From assembly GCA_002914805.1 (NCBI GenBank), contig JXTB01000017.1, forward strand, positions 659,463-723,462: a stretch of 64,000 nucleotides of DNA. Reading direction: 5' to 3'. The notes beneath the pieces were generated by a model, which was not told where the DNA came from, did no database searches, and was given only the letters and a program-made list of their open reading frames with translations. The number at the start of each line of letters is the position of its first letter. The first letter of the stretch is position 1. Source of the DNA: Parasponia andersonii (lineage: Eukaryota > Streptophyta > Magnoliopsida > Rosales > Cannabaceae). Below, one piece after another: positions 1 through 11,821 of the stretch. Position numbers and translations under genes: made by a program.

Positions 1-820
1 GGAAATACTGCAATGTCGTAATAAGCCCATATATAAGCTATCATACTTGTACTTCAACATCAAACCAATAAAGCCGTATTCTATCAGAACTGAAATAAGC
101 ATTTGAAAAAAAAAAAAAAAGAAGATGAAGGAAAAATTTTAATAAATTTCATAGGAAATGAGGTATAAAGGTCTAAAGGCCACCAACATATGGTTTTCAT
201 ATTGATTTTAACAATTTAGTTACATTATATTTCAGTATTTATGAACTAATGTGCAAAATCAATAATTCCATTTTACTTTTGAACACGTGTTTAGCGATGA
301 CTCATTCAAGCCATTCCCGTAAGAATAATGCTAAACATCCACCTTTTAATACGGCAAATTTCTATTCACCAGTTGAATTGTGACAACTCACGTCAAGTGG
401 TAGGTATTAAAAAATGATAAACTAGGTAAGATCCTAGCACTATCCTTCCCACAATGCCACATTAACTTATCAAGTAGTGTACTCTCTAATAAATGATTGC
501 CATTTGTACCAATCCCACCTTGATTTCTCCATAGAACTGATAAGGTATCACCCAGACCCTAAGTTGATATCCAATAATCACGAATATGTATAACCCAGCA
601 CTTATGCATCAGCCTCTCATCTCATCAAATCAGGCCTCTTGTTTCTGGGTTATGCTTCCCACGTAAACATGTCAATCTTTGGATCCTAGACTCAAGCTCC
701 TCCTAGCTAGTGAAATCCTAGTTTTGAACATCAAATTTGACATGATCCGCAAAAACTCGGCATTAAACGATCCCAAATACAAAAACCCATAAGATTATGA
801 AGCAATCGAAACTCTGGAAA

Positions 821-865
<45 letters not shown>

Positions 866-890
866 CAAGTAAGGGAGGGAAATTGCAAAC
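1..890. other. Intronic DNA of the TMEM50-like gene; no further exon recognised
   Basis: This stretch lies downstream, on the minus strand, of the second visible exon of the TMEM50-like gene, so it should be intron 2. I looked for the next expected exon, which would encode the third and fourth membrane segments, and did not find it. It probably lies beyond the left edge. The only clear structure is a long TA microsatellite at 824-862. Confidence 0.5.
824..862. repeat. (TA)n microsatellite
   Basis: About 19 TA units, just inside intron 2 of the TMEM50-like gene and close to its donor site. No transposon is inserted in this TA run, unlike several others in the window. Confidence 0.9.
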
Positions 891-1246
891 CTCCACTCGC
901 CTTCTTCGTAGGGAGAGTAATCAATGTCTTCTTTCCTAACGCAATTGAACATCAAAGCAGCCAAGGATGCAAAAATGCCTAGAAAAACCAATCGAAGCAA
1001 TCACAGACCCACACTCGAAACGAAACCCTAAAATTAGTTTGACCACAAGAATTGAAATAGGGAAGCGAGAGAGAGAGAGAGAGAGAGTTGAATAAGAGAG
1101 GAGAGAAGCTCACCGGGAAGATAGTGGAGGAAGGAGACCTTGACGGAGCTGCAAACAACGGCGTCGATCCAAAACCACCAGCCGGCGCCGAAAATGGCTC
1201 CCGCTACTCCTGGCCCGAATATCGCCCAAAGCTCCGCCAAATCCAT
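891..1246 (-). CDS. TMEM50/UPF0220-family membrane protein, 5' part (exons 1-2)
   Basis: Two minus-strand exons are visible: exon 1 at 1246-1114 and exon 2 at 978-891, split by a 135-bp intron with a G|GTGAGC donor and a TTTTTCTAG acceptor. They join in frame into about 73 residues starting MDLAELWAIFGPGVAGAIFG and continuing through HYLPGIFASLAALMFNC to YSPYEEGEWR. I recognise this as the conserved N-terminus of the small four-helix TMEM50A/B (UPF0220) family, membrane proteins of the endomembrane system with no assigned reaction. Hydrophobic segments lie at about residues 8-32 and 40-60. The ATG gives the usual family N-terminus. Exon 2 ends in phase 2 (the Arg codon), so the gene must continue; the rest lies beyond position 1. 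Family call is firm; gene structure beyond these exons is unseen. Confidence 0.85.
1067..1088. repeat. (GA)n microsatellite
   Basis: About ten GA units inside intron 1 of the TMEM50-like gene, read as CT on the gene's strand. It may strengthen the pyrimidine content of this short intron. Confidence 0.85.
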
Positions 1247-1520
1247 CTATATATCTATGCACTCACTGATCGACGATTCGATCCACAAACTCCAAACCCC
1301 AAACCCAACCCACTGCACTGCTCCCAACCTCAATTCCTCAACCTCCACCAAACCAAATCAATCACTAATTACTATTCTGTTATTATTCTTACTATTCTCT
1401 TCTTTTATGCAAAACCCAATGCCAACCCAACAACAAGATGATTCCTCCACTCCCTCCCTTCCCACGTCTCTTTTCTCTTCTATTATTTATTATAATATTA
1501 TATCTTTTAGGGGATTATTA
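1247..1520 (-). promoter_or_regulatory. Leader and promoter of the TMEM50-like gene
   Basis: This is the region upstream of the start codon on the minus strand. It is purine-rich on that strand (pyrimidine/A-rich on the plus strand) and richer in GC than the distal flank, as plant leaders often are. No transcription start or TATA box can be placed with confidence. Confidence 0.4.
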
Positions 1521-3525
1521 GGGTTATTTTTGTCGCAAAAATCACCAACTTTTATGTGTCTTGGCATTTAGGTCCCTAATCTATAAATCTTTGTATTTAA
1601 ATCCCAATTCTACGTTGGCATTTATTAGTCCCTCCCTCATTTCTGTCTTCATGCCTTGTAAAGGTGGCAGTTTAGGCCGGATATAATCCAACGTCCGGAT
1701 TAAAAAGTCAAATCTTAAACTCAAAACACCAAAAATTGGTAATTTTCAAACCGTGCAAAATAAAGTCATGGAATAAATACATATTTTGATATTTTTCTCG
1801 ATGAGACGAATCCACTAAACCCAAGAACACGAGTTGAAACAACCTGAAACAATATTGTAAATTCAAAACTCCCTCCGTGGCCTATCTCCAACGATGGTGA
1901 GCAATTTCCGATAGGCTACAGGGCCGTCGTCCGTAAATAATAGGCTCAGGCTCGGTCTTTAATTCTTAGTCTACTTTTTTTTCCCTCTTCTTTTGGGCCT
2001 AGAATTACTTCCATAGTTCCACCAACGACCTAAGGGAGCAACGACCCCTAATTTATCTTTTTTTAATATTTTAAAAATTCAAATAAATTAAAAAAAATTG
2101 TTCTATACTATAAATCAATATGTGTGTAACATATTAACATGGTTTAAAAAAATTTAATTTAATATACATATTAAATTAAAACATAACATTTTTTATTTTT
2201 TTTTAAAAAAATTCTTATAGTTGATTTAAAAAAAAAAAAAAGCAAAAAAAAAAAAAAACAGGGCCAAGAAAAGGCCATTATGGGTCGGATCGTCTTGACC
2301 CGCTTTAAGCTCTGCCTAGCCTTAGCCCACCAGCGGGTCAGGCCGGACACAATTTTAGCCTGACCTGTTTATTTTGCCATCTCTAGTGCCTTGCACATGA
2401 ACTGTTTAGGACAAGATATTTTATGGGGAAAAAGAACCAAGCTCCTAATAGCTTTGGAAATCCTATCTTGCTCATTTTCTCTTGTTCATAAACTAGAAAT
2501 TTAGGGGACCAAATTCCAATCTCCAAATTCTTTACATTCCTCACACCGTAATTCCAAAAAAAAAAAAAATAGTCAGCTTTTCAAGTAATAATAAATTATA
2601 AATTTTAAAAGCATTTTCCATTCGTATAAAGTATAGATTCATAATATTGAAATCATAGAAAGAGATTGATTTTGGTGTTGTGAACTATTTCCAAAATATC
2701 GGAAAAAAAATCATTTAAACAATCATATTAACAAAAGAAATAGACCGTAACTCTAAGAAAAAAAAAGTGAAAATCTTAAAGAAACTAATTAGATTTACTG
2801 AATATTAAAAGTAAAGCAATGTATATATATAGAGAGTACATTACTAAAATAATTTTTTTTTAAAAAAGCTACATTTGCTTGTTTGCTTCAACATATCATC
2901 AACCAAAGTTGTGTTTCTATGATCGACAAGAGCAACAATAGCTATGTTTCTTATATGTTTTCTCCTTATCAATTGACTCTTCATATTTGTAAATAGTCCC
3001 ATAATTAGTCATTTTGAAACATACCAAAAAAACCTATTATACGAAAATAAGTTCCTTAAACAAAAGTATATGTGTTAAAATTTGACCAAACAAAATCCAA
3101 AAACATTGTAGATATCAAAATTAGACCAAAAAATTGGTGGAAATGAAAATCGTAATAGTTATTTCAGTAGTTTGAGAAAAAGAATGTTTGATTGGTTTTC
3201 TGTTGATTAAATAAATTTCCAGAATGAACCTTGAGAGTAGTCTTAGCTGTGGAAAATGGGTTGGAGTTCAGCTCAAAGGTAAGCAAGGAAAAAAATTTCT
3301 TTTTTTAGATCTTTTCTTCAATTTTTTTTTTCGTGAAATACCCCTCACAGAGTGGTCATGTGTAAGGCACAAGCTTAATCGATGAGCTAAGCCAATGGGA
3401 TTAAGCAAGGGACTGATGGATGTAACATTATGGGAAGGTTTGGGATTTAAATACCAAGATTTAAAGACCATAGACTTAAATGCTAAAGACACTAAAAATT
3501 GGGGATCTTTGCCACATATTATTTG
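1520..3525. repeat. Long inverted repeat pair about 1.8 kb apart, possible MULE-like element
   Basis: About 90-110 bp at 1525-1640 resembles the reverse complement of 3400-3520. Both contain a block of the form TGTCTT.GCATTTA.GTC followed about 30 bp later by TATTTAAATCCC. They could be the long terminal inverted repeats of one 2-kb Mutator-like non-autonomous element or two separate copies of one repeat. No target duplication was found. The interior is AT-rich, without coding signal, and contains a block resembling the Ty3/gypsy LTR seen near the right end of the window. Confidence 0.4.
1780..1925. mobile_element. Fragment resembling the Ty3/gypsy LTR at 60968-63393
   Basis: The block around GATGAGACGAATCCA, then CCCAAGAACACGAG and TGAAACAACC, has the same order and spacing as sequence at 62910-62960 inside the gypsy LTR. 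It is a short, diverged fossil with no internal coding sequence. I infer descent from a related LTR; homology was judged by eye. Confidence 0.45.
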
Positions 3526-4040
3526 GGGTTATTATTATTGTTGTTGTCAATAATATTATTGTTTGAGGAGTGATACAATCATTCTCATTTTCACTACGTT
3601 TTCCACTCTCATATCTTACTACTTATGGACTCTATTTGTTTTTATAGTATTATTAAAATATGAAATTTTTTTTAATAAAGTCTAAATATCAAGTAGAAGG
3701 GTAGAAAAGAGAGCAATCCTATCGCTCCTCTTTATGGCATTTTTAAGTAATCGTAATTAGAATCGAAATATATAAGAATGCAAATAAATTAAAATAAAAT
3801 AAATGAAATAACAATCGTTGTTTGAATTATGGTGTTTACTTAAAATGATAGAAAATGGAATTGGAATATTATATTTGTTGAATTACCATTTAAGAAGAAG
3901 CTAATGAGGTTTTTTTAAATAATTATACTAATGTTTAATTATTCACCACATAAAAACTATGAATTAACATTATAGTTATTCGCATGGTATCAAGATTGTT
4001 ATATGACTCCTTGAAATATCTCATCTTTTTTTATGTCAAT
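1926..4040. other. Gene-free AT-rich intergenic DNA
   Basis: No coding region was recognised. Near 2270-2400 a GC-richer patch ends in TTTTGCCATCTCTAG, which resembles the end of common plant hAT-like MITEs (compare the element at 54156-54823), but no matching left end was fixed. Poly(A)/poly(T) runs are frequent. Confidence 0.45.
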
Positions 4041-4042
4041 GA

Positions 4043-4396
4043 TAAGCCTCATTTTCCTTTTTTTTTTATACCAAAAATGGGAGAATAGGACAACCAGTGT
4101 GGCTTACCCTCATTGGGCGTAATTATAGGAGCTCCAACCCCATTCAAGAATGTTTCTCAGGATCCTATCGACGGGTTGCCACTACCAGACGGTAGGGTGA
4201 GTCACCTGAACCCCATCCAAACAATTAGCGAGAACGGCACCCTAGGGATAGAGGACAGGGCACTGGATTGACAGGTAGGTATCCTCACATTTAAGACTCC
4301 CGAATGAGCCACCCAGATTCGAATCCGCAACCTCCAGCCTTTAGGATAGTCACATTGCTGCTATGTCACCTATTCGATGGTAAGCCTCATATTCCT
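4043..4396 (-). mobile_element. tRNA-derived SINE with target-site duplication
   Basis: A minus-strand retroposon of about 320 bp (4059-4380). On the minus strand it starts near CATCGAATAGGTGACATAGC, has an A-box-like TAGCAGCAATG (4353-4363) and, 27 nt later, a B-box GATTCGAATC (4316-4325), the internal promoter of tRNA-derived SINEs. It ends in an A-rich tail (poly(T) on the plus strand at about 4057-4067). It is flanked by a near-perfect 16-bp direct repeat, TAAGCCTCATTTTCCT at 4043-4058 and TAAGCCTCATATTCCT at 4381-4396, with one mismatch. The tail, promoter boxes and flanking repeat agree on the minus strand. It inserted just before the LINE remnant. Confidence 0.75.
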
Positions 4397-4439
4397 TAAA
4401 ACTTCAATGTATGAATATTCAAATCTGAAAGAAATTTTA

Positions 4440-5390
4440 AATTATTATAAATTGACAAAGTGCAGTTAGTTGATTTTGAGAAGTTGTCCATTTCATTTAG
4501 CCCAAACATTGAGCAAGAGGACATGGAGGATATTAAGAGGATTTTTAATATAGAAATGGTTGCATGGCATGAGAAGTATCTTGAATTACTGTCAATGATC
4601 AGCAAGAACAAAAAGAAGATTTTTGGAATTATTAGAGACCGACTGTAGCAGAAACTACAAGGTTAGAAAGGCGAGCTTATTTCAGCCGGTGGCAAAGGGA
4701 TTTTACTAAAAGTAGTTGCCTAATCAATTCCAACATATTTAATAAGCGTATTCAAGCTTCTTATTGGTATTTGTTTGAGGATTCAAAAGATGGGTGTTGA
4801 TTTCTGTTGGATCGATGGCAAAAGGTAAAAAGATGTATTAGGTTTCTTGGGATTAAATGTTCAAACCAAATGCTCGAGGAAGCCTTAATTTTAGAAATAT
4901 TGTGGCTTTTAATTAAGCTTTGCTCATGAATCATGTAAAGATTCTTGATTAATAGTGATACTTTGTTATACAAGATCATGAAGGCAAGAATTTCCATAGC
5001 TCAGAGTTCAATAAAGAAGAATATTTTATTAATTTGGAAAGGCTTAACATAGGATAAAAAGCCTTGCAATTGAGGGTAAGGGAAAAAGTAGGGATTAGAT
5101 AAACTATTTACGTGTATAGGGACAAGTGGATATCGAGGCCTCACTCATGTTCTCTATATTATCATCGATTTTTAGAGAATGATACTATGGTGTTTGATCT
5201 TATCCAATAACATGATAAATAGGATGAATAACTCATTAATCATACTTTACTACTTGAGGAAACTATGACAATTTTGAGTATCCTTTTCAGTAATAGGCAG
5301 AAGAGAGATGGCTATATGTGGCATTATGATAAGAATGACTGATGTATAGTATTATAAGTGAATTTTAAGCTATCAGCAATAAGAAAGATT
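4440..5390 (+). mobile_element. Degraded L1-type LINE remnant: end of reverse transcriptase and following region
   Basis: Scattered frames on the plus strand match, in order, the C-terminal half of plant L1 ORF2. First comes ISFSPNIEQEDMEDIKRIF with EKYLELLSMISKNKKKIFG at 4470-4640, the RT thumb region. Then come segments like KARIS and LIWKGLT at 4980-5050, YVYRDKWISRPHS at 5110-5150, and a block near 5280-5345 ending GYMWHYDKN, which normally precedes the zinc-knuckle/RNase H part. Many stops and frame changes show that it is long dead. The matching RNase H end lies at 8600-9260 on the same strand, suggesting interruption by later insertions. Confidence 0.75.
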
Positions 5391-5399
5391 ATGTAACCC

Positions 5400-6790
5400 T
5401 ATGTTATGGATTTTTATACGCAAGACACGTATCAAATAAGTAATAAAGTGATGAAGAAATATATCTTTCTCATAGAGAAATTATTATAATTCGTTAAGTA
5501 TAAACCTACACTAGTTATCAATTTATCCAAATAATTAATTTAAAAATTCGAAAATTAAAATTTAAACAAAAAAAGATGAGAAAAAAAGTAAGACAAAATT
5601 AAAAAGTGCAAGTAATTTATCAAATCACCAATGAAAAATAAACCTAGGATTACAATTTTCACTTTACGTATGCTTGAATCACTAGTTACCCTCTTTGAAT
5701 TACTGTTTAACCTGAATTATCAATCAAGAGCCCTAGTATATCTACAAGCCTCTTCAGATAGTTATGTAGAAATATCTCTTCTAATTAACTCACTATATTC
5801 CCATATGAATTAAATTAAGAAAAGATTCATTAAGAGTAAGGTCTTTCAATAATTGCACATATTATGTAGGTATATTTATATCCTGCACAAATTTATCTAA
5901 GCATGATCATGTATTATTCTATCTAGGTCTAAATCTAAAATTCTTTTTCCGAGTTTATATAGATTACTAATATCAATTTAAGTGGTAATCGAGCACTCAA
6001 AAGCATTAAGAACAAGATATAATAAGCAATTCGTAAATTAAAATCGTAAAATCAAAGAGAAAACATCATAATTCAAACTACATATAGAGATCCCATTGTA
6101 ATCTTAGAGACAAAATCTAGTTCATAACTAAAATAACAAAACTAAAATTAAAAATTTAGAACATAATGAAAAACTAATAAAAATGAGATTTGAGCAGAGT
6201 GAGGAATAACTGGAAATAATTGCAAGCCTCATTTTTCAATTTGGCATTTAATTGCTCTTTCTACTAATGTATATCTCTCTCTGGACTATTGTCTTTCTCT
6301 CTTTAAAATGATGTATTTTTTTCTCTTATCCCGTAGTCCTTTTATAGCTGATGGGAATGAATTCACATTTTTCAGGGCACTATTCTGATTGGTGGAAGAT
6401 ATGTGGCAGTTTCTCCTTTTTTTCCTCTTCTTTTCTTTTTCTCGTTGTTTCACGTGACTATTCAATTTCTGCTACTTGGGCAATTATCCCATGCATCAGA
6501 TACGCGTGAGCTCGGCACAGAACCAGGAGCTGATTGGACAAAGAAAATTTGACTTTAACTGAAGTGATGTGGCGACTTGTGAATGGACGAAAAAAAAGGG
6601 TACTGTGTTGCGCAAGATAAGATATTGTGTCAGGACCCTATTCCAACTGACACGTTGTAGGAATCACTGCTTGTTGCTCCCTGTTGTTCACTCGTTGTGC
6701 TTACGCGTGCCAAGCACGCCCTAATCTGATCCGTCTAAAAGCTCGATCTGACGGCCAGAATTCCTCTGGATTTCCTTTATTTCCTTTTTT
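5400..6790. mobile_element. Possible degenerate LTR block (Tat/Ogre-like)
   Basis: The block begins near CAAATAAGTAATAAAGTGAT, a motif I associate with LTRs of plant Tat/Ogre-type Ty3/gypsy elements. It runs as non-coding, pyrimidine-rich DNA to a GC-richer end near 6500-6780. No coding region is seen and no clean ends or target duplication could be fixed. A fossil if the call is right. It lies between the two halves of the LINE remnant. Confidence 0.35.
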
Positions 6791-7109
6791 TTTATTTTAT
6801 TTTTAAAACATGATTCAAACCAAATTAAATTAAACCTAAATTAATAAAATAAATCTTATTCAAATTAAATAAACTTAAACTAAATTAATTAAAAACACCT
6901 AAACCTAATAAAATAATATAAAACTAAATCTAAACCAAGATAAAATAAAACAACTTAAATTACTTAAAATCTAAATTAAAATTACTTTAGGACATACATT
7001 TTAAATGAGTAAAAGATATAATTAACTCTATTTTCATAGAGTTATCATCCTATCATGTTTTTGTGTAAATGAGAGGTGGTGGAACATGCTTTGGAAATTA
7101 TTACATGAA
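6791..7109. other. AT-rich spacer
   Basis: Low-complexity DNA rich in AAATTAAA and CTTAAAT words between two LTR-like blocks. No gene or defined element was recognised. Confidence 0.5.
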
Positions 7110-8570
7110 ATATATATACGTAAAATAACCGTAAGTATACGGATCGTAAATAAGTAATAAAGTGATCAGAGAGTTGTCAATCTCACAAGAAATTGGTTGT
7201 CAAATTATTGCTAAGTACCGAAATTATCGTAACCTAATTTTATATAGGCAATCAAACTTAATGAATTTATAATTAAATAAATACAAATATAAATATAATA
7301 CAAAAATAGAATAGAAAGTCTTGATGCATAAATGTACTAGAGGATTGAATTGATATAACTATCAATTATGTCTTTTCATCACCAATTATATTCTGATCAA
7401 TTATTCCCATTTTATAAACCAATAAACCAAAGATATTTGTACTCCCTCTATTGAGTGCCGAGTGAAATCATTCCTAAATTTTGATTCTAATATATCTATT
7501 CCAAAGCTAGAAATTAAAAATTCATTGTGTTCAATGGTTCTTTGATCATAACTTCAAAAGAATTATAGGTTCTCTCAAAATATATAAAATCCTAAGTTAT
7601 ACTATCATCTGGTCATATATGAAATTCTCTCTCTGGAGTGCCAAATTCTAGAAACCAGATCATCTAATTAGTAGCCAATTAATCAAGAGGCATTAATCAT
7701 AGAATAGCATAAATAAATTCTAGAAAAAGATCAAATAATATATTGGAAAATCAAAACATAGAATCAAGTATAAGCTACATCATTCCCTTGGCATATAACA
7801 ATTAATTCAACATAGGAGAATCCATTACTAATCTTAACAAAATTTTCACAATTCTAAATATATTTATAAATTAAACACAAAAAAAAAAAAATCAAATGAG
7901 ATAAGGATGAGAAAGAGGAAGAGAAAACTATTTTATGGAGGTAAAACTTCAAGCTTCTATTCTTTAAGAATCTATCTAAAGCATCCTCTTTAAGATATAA
8001 GCTTCAAGCTCCTTCCTCTCTAAGATTTTTGAGCTCTTAAGTATGTGTCTTCTTTCTAACTCTCCATACTTTCTATGGAGGCTTAAGTGTGCATTTATAG
8101 GGTACTCAAATGACCTAGAATAGAGGGAATTCTAACGATTCGATTAGATACAATCAAAGGCTGAGATTTCACTTAAAATCTCGCTAAAAATGTGGCTACA
8201 GATGCAGGAGGAACGCCACGATACTCCTTTGCAAGTGTTGCGGCATTCACGATTTTGAAACTGCTTTTTTTCATGAGAGCATTGTGGCACTACTATTCAA
8301 GTACTTGGTGCTTGAATAGTAAAAGTCAGCAGTTTGTTTAGAGCGCTATAACACCTCTGAACAGCGCCTAAGTGCCCTTTTTGTTATTCAGACTCTCTAA
8401 TGAGATCTTTTTCACACCATAACACTTAATTCAAAACTATAAAAAAATGCATTATATCTTATTTCTCATTCTCTTATAACAAGAACACAAACCAATAAAA
8501 ATACTTGAGAATTTACAATTATTTGTGCTGGAGGATACTTGATTTGTAAGTAAAATATACACTCATCAAA
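7110..8570. mobile_element. Second possible degenerate LTR block (Tat/Ogre-like)
   Basis: It starts near GTATACGGATCGTAAATAAG, followed by TAATAAAGTGAT, the same type of start as the block at 5400 but otherwise diverged. It ends before 8580, where LINE-like sequence resumes. No coding sequence was recognised. It may be a solo LTR or the remnant of one insertion; ends were not resolved. A fossil. Confidence 0.35.
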
Positions 8571-8599
8571 AATACCTAAACAAATGAAAATCTTTTGTA

Positions 8600-9260
8600 G
8601 GAAATCCTGAAAAATAACCTTACTAATTGTTTTAATTTAAGTTGTAGGAGAATTTTTTATATTCTTGAATGTGAATTGTGTTTGGATGATATTAAAACAA
8701 TATATTGTGGTCTCACTAGTTGTTGTTTTGCTAAGAAATTTTGAGAATATTTTAAAGAAATTTTTCTCAAGTTATGGATTTTGTCAGGTTAATAAGAAAC
8801 CTTTCTATAGTTTTTGAATAAGGAGGATCTATTTTGTTATGTGGTATATAAGGTTTGAGAGAAATAATATGATGCATAGAGGTAAGAAAAAAGAATAAGC
8901 TTAAGTATTTAATAATACTAGTACTTATTTCTCTAATTTAATAGGCATGCAAATAAGCGTTACTATTAAGAAAAGGCAAACAAAATATGTTAGTAACCTC
9001 TTTATGAGAGATAGAATAAGATTAACTATAATGCAACTGCTAAAATGGAAGAGTGCAACATTGGTTTAGAGGCGATTGTAATTAATAACTAAGGATAAAC
9101 GATGGTTGCTATAGCTAGGGGTTAAAAGTTACTATGTCAGTAGAAGGTGTAAAAGTTATAGCCATTAAGGAAGAGTTGCAAATGGGAAATGAGCTGGATT
9201 TTGGCTCTTATCATTAGACTCTAATTGTCAAGCATCAACATGATTTATGGTTAAAAAAAA
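8600..9260 (+). mobile_element. L1-type LINE remnant: RNase H end
   Basis: Plus-strand frames include MWYIRFERNNMMHRGKKKE at about 8838-8895, a typical linker before the RNase H domain of plant L1 elements. Further on come GLEAIVINN, TMVAIARG and VEGVKVIAIKEELQMGNELD at 9065-9210, matching RNase H motifs. There are multiple breaks. Its order and strand continue the remnant at 4440-5390, so the two are probably halves of one LINE split by later insertions. Confidence 0.6.
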
Positions 9261-11560
9261 TACAATTATTTTTAAGATTACTATCATTATACATAATATT
9301 ATCGATTAATAAAAGGGAATAATGAGTAGTATTCTTATATAGGATTAACAATTTGCCTCGTTAGGGTATAGCAGATTCGAGAAATCCCTAGTTAAAAGTT
9401 AATCATTCAGGTTTTCTACCTTACCATGAAGACCACCCCATTTTTTAATTTTTTTTAGTTTATTTTATTTTCAAGAAAATATTAAAATTTAAAACTGAAA
9501 AAAGTATAAAGTGCTCTAAGATTTCAGAAATTGAGATTAAAAATAAGGATATGAGAAAGAGAGAGTATGTAGTATGATGACTACTATGGAGATGAGATTT
9601 TTAATACATTGTACTACTTTACTTATCGTCATCCTATTTTTCTTCATTATACAATGATTCAATGAAATTTATTTGTAATTTAATAAACCATTTATTTGAA
9701 GATTAATGATAGTATATTTTGTTTTCTAAAAAATAAGCCTTGTTCATTTGAGGATTAATCATAGCATATTTTATTTTACCCAAAACAAATCACCACACAA
9801 TATATACACAAATATTTTTCATATAAAAAAAAAAAAGAAAGTCACTGACATTTCTTACATGGAAAACCCAAAAAGGACGAGACCTAGTATAGAATAAATG
9901 ATTCACTAATCAAAATACTTTGGTTATAGACACATAAAATAGAGATTCGTTATTTATCAATAGTATAGCTTGCTCTCTTAAGTGAATGTTATTTTTAGTG
10001 TCTGATTATTTCAATAATCATTTCAATCAACGGCTTAACATCAGTCGAGTCTTGACATGGCTTCAGGATTACCCTGACTAAATGTTTAGCACGACTCATT
10101 CTTTAGGACTTCCTTTAACGTAAGTCAACTTGTAACTTTTCTTTAACGCTATATTTGCTTAAGCCAATCTTTATTTTAATAAAAGATCAGTTAATGAGAT
10201 GTGTAAACCACTTATAAAGGAAAATATAAAGATTTATAATAATATTCTATAGACCACGAGCATTTTTGTAATAGGGAAAACTTGTTAATGATACTTTAAA
10301 CATATTTACTCATAATGAAAAACAAGCAAATCACGTGAAACATTCAAGCTCAAAAGTGGAAAGTTGTTCAAGTAACAAGGTGCACTATATGAGCACATGA
10401 ACTTGCCTTTCATCAATCACGACTAAGCTGAAAAATCATCATAAATCTCATCCAGTTTAATGAGAAAATAACTTAAGGAAAGCCTATTATCTAATTGAAT
10501 CAATTAAAATCTTTGACGTCTAATGTCTTAACATTATTGCTAATGTTAACTCATTTGACAGGCTGCAGTTTTCTTAATAATAATAATTTTCTTCAATTTT
10601 GATCTTCTAATATCTAGTACAAAATCAATTAAATCTAATCATATAATTATGAATTTTCACTGAAGATAATCAACAAAATTTCAAATCAAGGAAAAATAAA
10701 TAAATATATCATTGATACAAAATCTTGAATCTCAAATATTTATGAATCTCTTAACAATAATATTACAATATACAAATTTGTTGATTAATACTTTATTTGT
10801 CAATAACTTTCAAAATCTTTCTTCATGCGAAAATAAGTACTAATTCAGACTTAATTACAATGAATAATAAAAAATTCATGCGAAAATGAGAATTAATTAA
10901 GTCTTAATTACAATAAATAATCAAAAATGAATTTAAAATAATCAAATCTTCAATAATCAATCAATGAAAATAAAATATATATTTAACGTTATCTTTAATT
11001 GTTTTAGTCATGCTATAAAAGGAAAGTAGATTGCCTTAATATTGAGCTACTTGCTCACCTAATTTTAGGCCAATTTTTTTTTTGAAATAATTAAGGATTA
11101 AATCAAATCATATCTAATACAGGTTTTAACAAATTACCTGCTATGAGTATACTAAAATGCCACTCATTAGAAAAAATAATATTTCTAATTAATCTATATC
11201 TATTTTGTTAATAAATACATCGGCCACTATTTATATTTATAAATGTTACTACTAAAATATATAAAGAATAATTGTCTTTATATATACACATATATTTCCA
11301 ATATTTTTAGCCCTTAACAAATGGCCTTATTTTTTTATAAGTCTTATATGAATTAAAAAAGAAAATGTATTACATCTTGAGAACTTATCTTAATGTGCTT
11401 TGCTTGGACCCCTAACTCGAGTGGTGTTTGACTATGATTCTATCATTTTTGATTTATCTACAACATATGATGCATATATATGAGCTTTTGTCTAATAAAT
11501 AAAAAGTAGTTCAATAAATTGAACAGTTTTCACTAGTAACATATTATAGAGAATCAAATA
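9261..11560. other. Gene-free AT-rich DNA
   Basis: No coding region or RNA gene was recognised. The only local structure noted is an imperfect tandem duplication of about 60 bp at 10826-10945, around TTCATGCGAAAAT and CTTAATTACAAT. Confidence 0.5.
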
Positions 11561-11581
11561 ATATATATATATATATATATA

Positions 11582-11821
11582 GGTTGTCAATCCAGTAGGT
11601 ATTTCTTTTTTTTTACCTACGGGTAGATATTTTTTTTTGTCGTTGGATCACCATCTAATAGTGATCCAATGGCTATAATGAAGTGCATAAAAAGACGTGC
11701 ATCATTAATGTTCTTTCTCTCTCTTACTTTTTATAATAAAAAAATGTGTATACTAAATTTTCATTGGCCAAATTGATACCTATCTATAGGTAAAAAAAAA
11801 ATACCTACTGGATTGGTGCCC
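11582..11821 (+). mobile_element. (TA)n-inserted MITE-like element, copy A
   Basis: About 240 bp beginning GGTTGTCAATCCAGTAGGTA and ending TACCTACTGGATTGGTGCC. The two ends form an imperfect inverted repeat of about 19 bp. Inside are a near-palindrome around GTTGGATCACCATCTAATAG, a CT-rich tract and a second short palindrome (ACCTATCTATAGGT). It is flanked on the left by a 20-bp TA run and on the right by TATATATA, so it lies inside a TA microsatellite. It has no coding capacity. Five other copies in the window share ends, order and target. Confidence 0.8.

Noticed and set aside
4316-4325. A tRNA-like B box as evidence of a tRNA gene
   Set aside because: No cloverleaf or acceptor stem is visible around it. 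The poly(A) tail and 16-bp duplication show a SINE instead.
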